Source: Actinidia chinensis (lineage: Eukaryota; Streptophyta; Magnoliopsida; Ericales; Actinidiaceae). Taken from it: 36,258 nt of DNA. Position numbers and translations under genes: made by a program. The notes beneath the pieces are model-generated. The model was not told where the DNA came from and ran no database searches. It saw only the letters and a program-made list of their open reading frames with translations. The stretch spans positions 15,001 through 51,258 of the forward strand of contig VIGQ01001489.1 of assembly GCA_009663005.1 (NCBI GenBank), in the 5' to 3' direction. This document shows positions 1 to 9,299 of the stretch, one piece after another; position 1 is the first letter of the stretch, and the number at the start of each line of letters is the position of its first letter.

Positions 1-657
1 GTCCAGGGACTAAAAGTGTAAATTTTTCCACTTTTCGGTCAACGGTCAAATTTGACGTCCAACGGTCAACGCCTGGTCAAACGGCTTGGAAGTCAACGGC
101 TCAGGTTGACTGTCAGCGGCTCGGCTGTGCGCCGGCCTGCTCGTCAGGGCTCTCGCGATTGACTGGTCACGCTCAGGTTTGACCAGTCAACGGGCTTGAA
201 CGGCTGGGTTGAATTGCACAGTGGGTTCTTGTCATTTGAAATGAAATTCCCAGCCCCCACATCATCATGTCAAAGACAACGTCATTTACTTTTTCCTTTT
301 TCTTTCTCTTTTTTCTTTATCCCTTTTTCTTTTATCATGATGTTTCCTTTTCTCCTTTAAACATTCTTTCACATAGACCACCTGGACGCATGGGTGGCGC
401 ATGGGGGGCGCGAGAATTCCACTCGTCTTCCTCCGCTGGAGCGGTGGGCGCGTAGAATCTGACGCGCCGACCTTCATCGGCGCGTGAGGGCTCGTTTGGT
501 AGTCCGATTTTTTGAATCCGGTTGGTGCTGGAGCTTGCGTATCGGAAGAGTAGAATGTGGAATGGTCGCTCAAAAATAAATTTGAGATTCGAATTTGTCA
601 TACTTCGAAGAATTGCACTCGGTGGCACTGCCGGTGACTCTCCGGTGACTCGAACTT
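1..657 (-). mobile_element. 5' leader/internal region of copia-type LTR retrotransposon (partial)
   Basis: Read on the minus strand, this follows directly after an LTR and a primer-binding-like site, so it is the internal 5' part of an LTR retrotransposon that continues off the left edge. The left 200 bases are dense in GTCAA/TTGAC motifs (TGACC, GTCAACGG and similar), as often seen in the leader or early gag region of plant copia elements. Two overlapping minus-strand frames of about 95 and 112 codons exist, but I recognise no zinc knuckle, protease or integrase motif. They may be the broken start of gag or simply chance frames. Confidence 0.55.
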
Positions 658-672
658 GGGCTCTGATGACCA
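658..672 (-). other. Retrotransposon primer-binding site (tRNA-iMet type)
   Basis: On the minus strand this reads TGGTCATCAGAGCCC. That is close to the TGGTATCAGAGC complement of the plant initiator-tRNA-Met 3' end used by Ty1/copia elements. It sits about five bases after the LTR end, as expected. One base looks inserted or changed relative to the consensus. Confidence 0.7.
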
Positions 673-677
673 ATCTG

Positions 678-810
678 TGTGCCCAAAACGAGTTACCAAT
701 TCACTCCCACCAACATCAACTCACAAACACTTAGACAAGATTTAAACGTGTTCGCCCAACATGCCTCTCCACGGAGAGGAACAATAATTCACTATCACGA
801 ATGAATTAAC

Positions 811-851
<41 letters not shown>

Positions 852-1417
852 CAGCCCCTCTCAATCTCTCCCAATCTCCTGTCTAATCTCTCAGATCTTC
901 ACAGCCTCCCATTTTCTAGCCCACTCTCTGTCATATCTCCTGTGCTCTCGGTGCGCTCACTACTAGCACACTACACTCCCTCATCCCGCTCTGCACACAG
1001 CATTCCTGCTGGTGCCCCCCCAACAATCCCCCAACCCTTACATTTCTCTGCACCCACTGCTCTTCTCTCTTGCACCCGAACCAACTCTTCCTTTATTTAT
1101 AGGCACCAGAAAGCGATTAGCTCACGGCTGAGCTCAACATGCTCCATTTGAGACTTCTTTTCTTCGGCAGCTCTTGGTTGACAGCCTCTCTCCTTCCTGC
1201 CATTCTTTTCCTTCCCTCCACTGTCCCTCCTCTTTTCTTCTCACCTCATGGAGACTTCGTCTCTGACAGCTTTCAATGAAGGTGTTGCTTCTGGAGGGAA
1301 TGAAGTAATGAAATGGCAAGGCTTGGGGGCCCTTGGGCTATTGGGCGTGGGCTTCGTTCAATGGGCTTTCAATTTTTTGTGCTTCCTCTATTGCTTTAAT
1401 TGGGCTGGACACCCACA
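678..1417 (-). repeat. Copia-type LTR (5' LTR of the element leaving the left edge)
   Basis: On the minus strand the LTR starts TGTGGGTGTCCAGCCC at 1417 and ends GGGCACA near 678, followed by a primer-binding site. It matches the plus-strand LTR at 4197-4755 in order: the GTCCAGCCCAATT start, a run of 'CCCAAGCCC' words, a GTAATTCATT..GATAATGAA segment, then TTAAATCTTGTC, GTTGATGTTGGTGG and the GGTAACT..GGGCACA end. It is about 180 bases longer than that copy because the middle differs. The LTR interrupts an NLR reading frame at 1418. Confidence 0.8.
1093..1102 (-). promoter_or_regulatory. TATA-like box inside the LTR
   Basis: The minus strand reads CCTATAAATAAAGG here, the best TATA motif in the LTR and in a plausible U3 position. 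The plus-strand copy has CTATAAGG at about 4450 in the matching place. It would drive transcription of the retrotransposon leftward. Confidence 0.5.
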
Positions 1418-3673
1418 TACATCCAAAGACTCAAGTGGTTCATCTTCTCAATGGCATTGCACAAAGCTCTACCATCTTCCGTTTTCAATTTTTTGATGCC
1501 ACTTCCTCACCTGCGTTGCTGTTTTCTAAGGTCTTCAAATACGAGGGTCTTTGTTTGCTTCCACCAATATAGCTTCTGCAAAGCCTCTAAACGCCCAAAA
1601 CCCCTCATGAATCTTCACTCCTTGTTTGACGATCGACTCCTGATTCAATTTTTCAAGGAGGTAGTAGACAAGAAGATTGGCGGAGCCCTTTGGATCCTAT
1701 TAATTTCAACAGATAACTCCGACAAAAGGGATCTTTTTAGATCCTGTCATATGTTCTGTAGCCTGCCAATAGCTTTTGGTAGAACCTCAGTTTTTTGTGT
1801 CCTCAAACTTAAATACCTCAATGGAACAGCTTGCCAACCATTCCTTTTCTTCAGGAAAGACAACGCAAGGGGGCATTTTCGAGTCTAAAGTTTTTCAAGA
1901 GGCTTGAAATTTGAAAACACTATTCCCCATAGACTCTGGTAATTCATTTGCGTTAAAGCTAAAAAACACACCAAACGGGCTCTATACCCGGTAATTCTCT
2001 CCTCTAGAACTTTATCACGCTGTGTGATTGCAGCGCCTAGTTTCTAGTCGCCTCCAAAGACTCAAAACCGGGTTTCTTTTGACAAATGTTACAAAACCCA
2101 AATCCTTGGATTCAATAGGATGATCTCTCTCATCAAATCAGAACTCGACAATGTTTCTAGCTTTTCCATCAAGTTTAACCCCTGAACACTTGAACCAGCT
2201 TCTATATTAACTCATTCAAGTATTCTTCAGCAAACCTCTTCCCAAAGTTTTGCATCCTTTCTTTGCACCAAACCTTCCAGCTATTTCCACAGGCGTATCA
2301 CCCTTACAACACAATTGATTAAAATCCTCCGAAATATGCAAGTACAAGTAACAAAGTTTGAGGTGATAGGGAAGATCAAAATAACTGAGGGTATAATTCC
2401 TTTTTATACCTGTTAAATCGAGGATTACTTCCTAGCTCAGAACCGAGGCCATCAAAGAAACCGTCCTGTCCTTGCCGTAAACCTTCTCTTTGGTTGACAA
2501 ACACCACCAATTGTACAATTGCAAGCGGTTCCTCCACATCTGTTCACAATGTTTCCAGACAAACCCGTAAACTCTGGTGGGCAAATCCCCCAGAATCATT
2601 TTTAATGCTTCTGCAGAAGAGGTCCCAAGCCATTTCTTGGAGTTAAGGCTGAGTTTGTGGGACCTGATAAATGGAGATTTCTTTTGCAAGAATCAGCCAC
2701 GGCAATCACACGTGTAGTGATTACTACCTACTAACCCCGAGTTCCTCTGTCTGCTTGATCAGGCAGGTAATTTTTATGAGCCCAAACGTCCCAAGTCCCA
2801 AACATCATCGAACACAACCCGTACTCTTTCCTTCTAACTATCTCTTGCTTTGATCAGTGACATGACATCCATTTTGTCCATGTCCGCATGTTCCGCTCCC
2901 TTTTGCCTCCTTTTTTTCCTGTAGAATTTCTTTATCATTTTCTTCAGAAGTTCCCTCCTCTTAATATGTTTCAGAGACCGAGTCCAAGCATGGGCAATTG
3001 AATTGTGCGGTCACAATTGGGTTATCGTAACTATCTTGGCAAGAGTGGTCTTACCAATTCCTCCCATGCTACCAACTGAACTTTCCTTCCCCTCGTTTTT
3101 GGTGATCCCTCCACCAACCAGCGTTATCAGTTCCTTTTCTTGGAGATCAATACCCCACACTTTCGTCGGCTTCCTCCTCTATAAATAGGAAGCCACTGCG
3201 GATCGTGCCACGTGATGTTCTTGCCAACTGCTAGTTGACCCGTGCTGATTTAATGGAACTGAAACCATAACGTGTGCCCCGCTTTCCTTGATCTCGCAAA
3301 TTGGTTCTCGTTGACATCTTGAATCTCAGAAGCCTTTCATGTCGTTGGTTTTAATTTTTGATCAAGGAACCCCAACTGTTGTCATAAAACCAATGACTCC
3401 ACGCCGCTGAGGACATTCCGCCAAGTGAAGGCATGTATTCATCGATGATACTCGATCTGATGAGAAGCTTGCCTACTTGTTTCAACCACGCTTTCACGCC
3501 CTCGTTGAGCTCTCTCTATCGCCTTTCATCTGCATCCCTTAGGAAAGGTTTTAATATTACTTGTAATTCAGCTATATGCTATTAACTTCTATGCTTACAC
3601 CTCTCAGCAATTGTGCTCTTCTTGGAGCAACAGACCCACCTGTCGATAACCAGTTCACCCAGGTTTCGCCCAT
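1418..3673 (-). pseudogene. CC-NBS-LRR (RPM1-like) disease resistance gene, broken and truncated
   Basis: Members of this family are cytoplasmic or membrane-associated immune receptors that detect pathogen effectors. The frame has to be followed through many shifts. On the minus strand the start is an ATG at 3673 (MGET..), followed by AQLLRGVSIEVNSI and RDADER (coiled-coil/Rx-N type, about 3520-3625). A weak EDVID-like segment ending IIDEY lies near 3440. The P-loop GSMGGIGKTTLAKI is at about 3031-3072, then VYDNPIV. Kinase-2 VFDDVW is near 2800, an ITTR (RNBS-B) segment near 2720, a GLPLAIV equivalent (EEPLAIVQ) near 2520, GSELGSNPRFN near 2440 and DLMREII (MHD region) near 2120. LRR-like text (LPKAIGRL, MNHLESLDV) runs to about 1425, where a copia LTR interrupts it. 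A full gene would need roughly 500 more bases of LRR. Stops and shifts occur in almost every segment, and the LTR truncation makes loss of function likely even if some indels are sequencing errors. Confidence 0.9.
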
Positions 3674-3786
3674 TTCTCTCTCCTCTCTTAATGTACTCTC
3701 ATATGCACAACTAATTTTAAGCTCTCATTTCACCATAACTCAAAGATTTCTTCTGCTATGAATTGTATACATAGGGTCTGGAGATC

Positions 3787-4100
3787 CAATAATATTCAAG
3801 TCCCACAAAAATTTGAGAGAAGAATGGGAAGGAATTGAAGTATTCATTGACTTTGGAGTAGGCCCACCCCATGTCACCACCAATAATATTCAAGTCCCAC
3901 AAAAATTTGAGATGAAGAATCGGGGAAGGAAGATGAAGTTTTTCATTGACTTTGGGTAGGCCCACCACCCCATGTCACCACCAAGAATGTTTGGCATTCA
4001 TTTTATACAGATATACAATTTGTGTGATGTAGAACAAGGGAAGGAAATGAAGTCTTCGTGACTTTTGAGTAGGCCCACCCCATGTCATCCGCAATAATGT
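3787..4100. repeat. Degenerate tandem repeat (about 95-110 bp unit, roughly three copies)
   Basis: Copies near 3787-3880 and 3881-3990 share CCAATAATATTCAAGTCCCA, AAAAATTTGAGA, a GGGAAGGAA core, TTCATTGACTTTGG and GTAGGCCCACC..CCCATGTCA. A third, more diverged unit (about 4020-4100) keeps GGGAAGGAAATGAAG, GAGTAGGCCCACCCC and a trailing TGGCATTC..TTTTA..CAGAT that also follows copy two. The array lies just upstream of the NLR start, in what would be its promoter or 5' UTR. Copies differ by both indels and substitutions. Confidence 0.75.
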
Positions 4101-4190
4101 TGGCATTCCATTTTACAGATTAGACAAGAGGACACAACAAGCTTTTGGTGGAGCAATCTTTTAATTGAGCATCTTACTCTGGTAACATGA

Positions 4191-4760
4191 AGAGCATGTT
4201 GGAAGTCCAGCCCAATTTGAAGTCCCATAGGATCAAAAGCCCAAGCCCAAGGTGGGAGGGCCCCAAGCCCATGAAACCCAATCCCAGCCCAGGCCCATGC
4301 CTTTCCAATTCCTTCAATCCTCATCTTCCAGAAGCAGCCTCAATTTGACAATCTGTCAGAGACCAGTCTCTGATAGAGGCGGAGGAAGGAAAGAATGGCA
4401 GAGAGAGAAAGATGCGGCTGGTATTGTCAACAATGGAGGCCGATCTCCTCTATAAGGAGAGCAATCAGAGAGGGTAAGGGAGTGCGGTGAAGTGGGCAGA
4501 GAGTGAGGAAGAGGGCAGTATAGATTGAGTTGAGTGCTGGAGTGAAGAGAGCAAGACTGAGAATAGAGAGGTGAGTGAGTTGAGTGTGATCCTCCTCCTT
4601 TGTATTTATTGTAATTCATTTCTGATAATGAAATTAAACAGATTCTCTCCGTGGGACGGTGGTGGTCCGGGTGCATGTTGTTGGCCGCCACTTAAATCTT
4701 GTCTTGTGTGTGTGTTGATGTTGGTGGAGTGACTGGTAACTGCTTTTTGGGCACAAGAGC
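4191..4760 (+). mobile_element. Solo LTR of the same copia-type family, with AGAGC target duplication
   Basis: The LTR runs from TGTTGGAAGTCCAGCCC at 4197 to TTGGGCACA at 4755. AGAGC flanks it on both sides (4191-4195 and 4756-4760), the 5-bp target duplication expected of copia insertions, with one extra A at the left junction. No primer-binding site or internal sequence follows, so this is a solo LTR left by LTR-LTR recombination. It is opposite in orientation to the LTR at 678-1417, so the NLR relic lies between inverted copies. It carries a TATA-like CTATAAGG near 4450. Confidence 0.72.
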
Positions 4761-4846
4761 CATATGGAACATGTCGAAGTTTGTAGAGCCATGGGTCAGT
4801 CCCCATGGACCTCTACAGGTGGAGTTCTCATATACTAAATAATTAA

Positions 4847-5248
4847 GGCCTAGTTTGGCATAAATTGTTTTTTTAGATTTTTGTTAGATGTTTGATTTTT
4901 GAGATTTTTTTGTTTGTAGTGAATTTTTTTAATTGTTTGTAAAAAATTTTAGATATTTTTTTATTTCTTTTAACGAGAAAAATTTGAAATATAAAAATAT
5001 CCTTCTAATTTGGAAGATATTCCACTAAAAAAAAAAACTTTTACTCGATAAATTACTAATTTTTGTCTTTTAGTGGATTTTTATTTCAAATTTGACAATC
5101 TTTCTCATTTTCATATTTCTCGTCAGCAAAAAATAAAAAAAGTTATATTTTTTTATTAAAAAAAAAAGTTCACAAAAAGATAGAAAAAACTGCAAAATCA
5201 AAGCACTTAAAAAAATCTTTAAAAAAAATTGTTATGCCAAACTTGGCC
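4847..5248. mobile_element. MITE, PIF/Harbinger (Tourist-like), TAA target duplication
   Basis: The left end GGCCTAGTTTGGCATAA and the right end TTATGCCAAACTTGGCC are inverted copies. TAA lies immediately outside each end (4844-4846 and 5249-5251), the trinucleotide duplication typical of PIF/Harbinger elements. The interior is about 400 bases of A/T runs with more internal self-complementarity and no coding potential. It would have been mobilised by a transposase encoded elsewhere. Confidence 0.8.
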
Positions 5249-5251
5249 TAA

Positions 5252-6954
5252 CTTATTGAGGGATACTGTTTTACATATCACTTTAAATGTTGCATTTCAC
5301 TCGTTGATACATTTGTTTAGAAAGTACCAATTACATCCCGATGAACAATGGTTACAGTATAGAAATGTGATTAAAAATATGAAAGTACATTAAAATATAT
5401 AAAAAATATATATTAAAGTTGTAAACGTTCTTTATCATTATGACACTCTTAAACACTCATTGAGTTGTCGTTAAGGGGACCATTATTTTAAATTGTAGTA
5501 TTACATTATAAGGGGTTCGAAATGGAGATTTTTATTGGCAACATATAGGTTTCATGCTGCCTCTGAGTTGGTATGAACCTATAGTAAAAACTGTAAAATA
5601 GTTTTTAATTAAAAATAATATTTTTTCCCTTTAAAACGGATAACGGGGTATGAACTGCAGATACGTAGTATCAGCAGCGAAGAGCTTAAAGCCCAACTTA
5701 GACGGGCCAAGTCAAAATGGACCAGATTATCCTCCAACTGATGGGACCCAATCACCATCTCAGCCTTTGGGCTCAGCCGCCGTCGGCAAATGCCAAACAC
5801 GCCACCCTGGGCCGGGCCTGGACCATGAGTTGGCCCGTAGATTGGAAATTTTTCTTTAGTATTAATGTTAGTAATTAAAAAAAAGTATCTTGTGAGTCTT
5901 ATACAAAATGTCCCGTTCACGATACTGTTTGAGATACATTTTCTTAGATGCGTAGTATTTTTTATGGCACGGTATGGTGGACCATGAGACCTAGTTGAAG
6001 GGGATGAATTGACTGGCCGTGTCTTTTATTCAATCGATTTAAGTGGGTCAAGTCGACTTCATTGACCTCCACATATTTCTCTTATTAACTCACGAGCACT
6101 ATATCAGCATGCTGAATTCGTGATTCCAAATACTCCTAGGGGATTACATGCCAATCTCACAGGTTATAGCAAAAATTAGATCATTCCTAGCTATAAGGTT
6201 AGAGGCAAATTAGGGGCTTGTCATTGTTGAGGGAAGTGTGTTTTGGGTGTTCTTTTTTTGTTTGTTTGGTGCATGGTCTAAGACTTTTGGTCGATGTTGT
6301 GACTCATGTCCACAAACCCATTTTAGGCATGGCAGGGTAGGGATAGTGATCATGATCATCATCTTTTTTAGAAGAGAACAGAAATTGAGTTTTGAGGTGG
6401 CAGTAGATTGAAACTTCACTTAGCCCGCAGTGTTTTCCTTCTACGAGTTCATACTTGGCCAGGGTCATTATATATATATATATAGCAACCAATAGTCGAA
6501 ACTACCAGCAGCGGCCTCGGCCGGTGGATAACGGCAAGATCCTTGGAAGGATAAGTATGTAAAGATATCCCAAAAATATCGGAGATAAAATAGGACTATT
6601 ATTTGGTGAAATAACGCACCTCGTCAATTGGTGATATAGAGCCATGGGCCGACCAAGATTGTAGCGGTGATTAGGGTGATTGATCCTTCAAGCGACATGT
6701 CTATCTTGGTCGGTGAATATTGTACCCCACATCAATATATATATATGCAAGTTGATAATAAATTTTGGCCATGTTTGGAGAACAAATATGAGTGCTACGG
6801 AATGGTATCATTAATCAATAATAAATTAGAAGTGGTAATGAGTTGCAAGTCTTCGTCGGCCATTATTCAAATAATGGGTGCAGGTGCCGCTAATGGTTAT
6901 TTTTTCACTGGCGGACGCGATACCATCGTTATACTCAAATTGATCGCTACATAG
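5252..6954. other. Intergenic DNA without recognisable genes
   Basis: AT-rich sequence with a slightly GC-richer patch at 5650-5850 (GGCCCA-type words) that codes for nothing I recognise in any frame. There is a short (TA)n run near 6469-6482. A 95-codon plus-strand frame at 6667-6954 has no recognisable motif and I do not call it a gene. No RNA gene was seen. Confidence 0.6.
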
Positions 6955-7649
6955 TACCATTGTTCTATTTAATATTTACTCGTCTTGGTATCCCTTGTTT
7001 ATTGGCTTATTAGGCAACAATATGCTTATCCTTGATAATTTTTTGAGCTGTATAACCCATTGAGCAGCTTATTCACTCATCTTGGGCCTACATTACATGA
7101 GTAATTAATAATGATCAAAGGTAAACCATCTTGGGCTTACACAATGTACATCAAAATTCATTGGAACAATAATTGGAATCAAACCACAAGGCTGAAAAAA
7201 ATAATCACAACTAATAACCATTCTTTCCATATAAGAATTTCCCAATTCAATCAACAGATAATCAATCAATAACCCGTGATTTAATTAGCGCAATGAAACA
7301 TTACCATTGTTCTATTTAATATTTACTCGTCTTGGTATCCCTTGTTTATTGGCTTATTAGGCAACAATATGCTTATCCTTGATAATTTTTGAGCTGTATA
7401 ACCCATTGAGCAGCTTATTCACTCATCTTGGGCCTACATTACATGAGTAATTAATAATGATCAAAGGTAAACCATCTTGGGCTTACACAATGTACATCAA
7501 AATTCATTGGAAAACAATAATTGGAATCAAACCACAAGGCTGAAAAAAATAATCACAACTAATAACCATTCTTTCCATATAAGAATTTCCCAATTCAATC
7601 AACAGATAATCAATCAATAACCGTGATTTAATTAGCGGCAATGAAACAT
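6955..7649. repeat. 347-bp tandem duplication, copies differ only by indels
   Basis: Copy one is 6955-7301 and copy two 7302-7649; both begin TACCATTGTTC and end ATGAAACAT. Compared base by base they show no substitution and only four length differences: T6 versus T5, GGAACA versus GGAAAACA, AACCCG versus AACCG, and AGCGCA versus AGCGGCA. The sequence is AT-rich and non-coding. Either a very recent duplication or an assembly artefact, such as one locus represented twice by uncorrected reads, would give this pattern. Confidence 0.92.
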
Positions 7650-8720
7650 TACCATCACACACTTGCACTAAAAAGAAGAAAACCCCAATTTGGTTCTCCC
7701 ATACCACCATCCAAACCATAGTCACAATTGGCTTCGCGAATTAGGATTTCAGTTAATTATCCACGTGTGATGTCACAAAACTCATGAACAGCTAGGAATC
7801 GAATACAAGACTCTGTTCTTGAAATATTAGCTCCAAACCATAGGCTACTATGCTAACTTTGCTTATAAACGCTATATTTTTATTATTTTTATAAATCCTT
7901 TTTCATAATATATTTGCTTACAATCACTACATGATGCAAATACTTAAAATATATGTCAACTAAAATAAAAACTATAGCATGAAAAATTTATGAATATGTT
8001 ATTAAAAAAAATTATATCATAAATATTTATCTATATAAATATATAAAAAAATAAGAAATAGACATGCTCTAAATTCTATAAATTTTGAGAATAGACCCTC
8101 CCACTTTCACTCTGCGAATTTGTGATTTAGACGAACTTAATTCACTTAATTAATTGTAAATATATTTACTATTAATTCACTAAAAATAATATAATCTATT
8201 TTTTTGTGTTATAAATAAATTTATATACATTTTTATGTACTCTAATGTTATTGTCTATACTTTTGTATATTTGAAGTATTAATTGTTCTGATTATTTATA
8301 TTGCAGTATAATTTTATATCCACATACTACTACAAATATAAGATTATTTAGTATTTAAAAAATTAATAATTTTAAATATATGACTATATTTGATAAAAAA
8401 ATTATATAATATAAACGCTATCAAAACGTTTTCAATCCTATAAATTTTAAAAGTTTCCTCGCCTCTCCTCCTCTAATTTGTGACTTAGGTCCAAACACCT
8501 CGTGACCAGTCCCGACAATTGGGGCTCTTTTCGGAATTCTCAACCAGGAGAACCTAGTCCCCCACAACCGCCGTTGATCCATATTTCCGAGATAGTGATG
8601 GCCCAATGGTCTAGCCGACCAAAACGTCCGCAAATGTCGACCCACGCAGCAGTATTTCACCTTCAACCCCACCAATTTATAGTTACCTTCTGGTTAGAAA
8701 TAAACCCCTCATTGTGACTC
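7650..8720. other. AT-rich intergenic DNA with a diverged direct repeat and a GC-richer block
   Basis: 7860-8430 is extremely AT-rich and has no coding signal. About 70 bases at 8068-8135 recur in diverged form at 8430-8500; shared words are CTATAAATTTT and AATTTGTGA(T/C)TTAG. After the second copy the composition changes sharply to a GC-richer block (8490-8720) that I cannot assign. These features suggest an old repeat or decayed transposon. Confidence 0.4.
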
Positions 8721-8989
8721 GAACTTGAAGTCATATCGGCCCGAAGAGAAGGTGCAAGAGTCGTTGCTCAAGGGGCGGAAAATTTTCCTGTCCATTCGTC
8801 GAGCTTCGTACCTGGTTGAAGTCAAGGGGCAAGATCCATGGGGAGTTGTAGGCCTTGATGATCTCGTAGGCCGTTGGTTGATGGTGGTGGGGTGGTGGTG
8901 GTATTGAATTTGGCAATTTGCTGGGAATGAAGAGGCGAGGTTGATGAGGAAGGTATAGTTGCTATGAATTTCCTGGGTAAGTGGAGGAC

Positions 8990-9190
8990 CCATCTCTCTC
9001 TCCTCTCTCCTCCGAGAAGAATGGGAATGGAGTGCCTTATTCCTCTCTCTCTCCCCAAAAATATGGGAATGGGGTGGCCCTATTCCTCCCCGCTTGATCC
9101 CCAATCGAGAAGAATGGGAATGGGGTACCCTGTTCACCCGTGGTCCTCTCCTCTCTCTTTGGAGAAGAATGGAAATGCCCTATTCCTCTC
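8990..9190. repeat. Short degenerate tandem repeats (GAGAAGAATGGGAATGG unit)
   Basis: The unit (GAGAAGAATGGGAATGGGGT followed by a CCCTATTCCTCTC-like stretch) occurs about four times with different spacers: near 9013, 9062, 9108 and 9162. The array produces overlapping reading frames on both strands, including a 142-codon minus-strand frame (8709-9137). These have repetitive composition and no recognisable domain. Confidence 0.7.
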
Positions 9191-9237
9191 CCACATTCAA
9201 CTGCAGACCTAGACGTGTTTCCCGAAATCATAAGATC

Positions 9238-9299
9238 GATTTCCCCACTCCCCTTAACTCCCCTTAAAAATCAATCAAATTAAGGGGAAGTGGTAAATC
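9238..9299. repeat. Inverted repeat / hairpin
   Basis: The left arm 9238-9257 (GATTTCCCCACTCCCCTTAA) pairs with the right arm 9280-9299 (TTAAGGGGAAGTGGTAAATC) with about two mismatches around a 22-base loop. CTCCCCTTAA is repeated in the loop. This is most likely the collapsed core of a small MITE or a foldback. I see no gene around it that would make it a transcription terminator. Confidence 0.65.

Noticed and set aside
1400..1888. Plus-strand open frame of 162 codons
   Set aside because: It is the antisense of the LRR part of the NLR relic. The minus strand carries recognisable NLR text over the same bases.
4356..4691. Minus-strand Ser/Pro-rich frame of 111 codons
   Set aside because: It lies wholly inside the solo LTR and arises from the GA-rich strand of its leader.
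6667..6954. Plus-strand open frame of 95 codons
   Set aside because: No recognisable motif and no promoter or homologous text; it also ends exactly where the tandem duplication begins. Kept as non-coding.
8709..9137. Minus-strand open frame of 142 codons
   Set aside because: Most of its first half is made by the GAGAAGAATGGGAATGG tandem repeat and the rest has no motif, so a repeat-driven frame is the better explanation.
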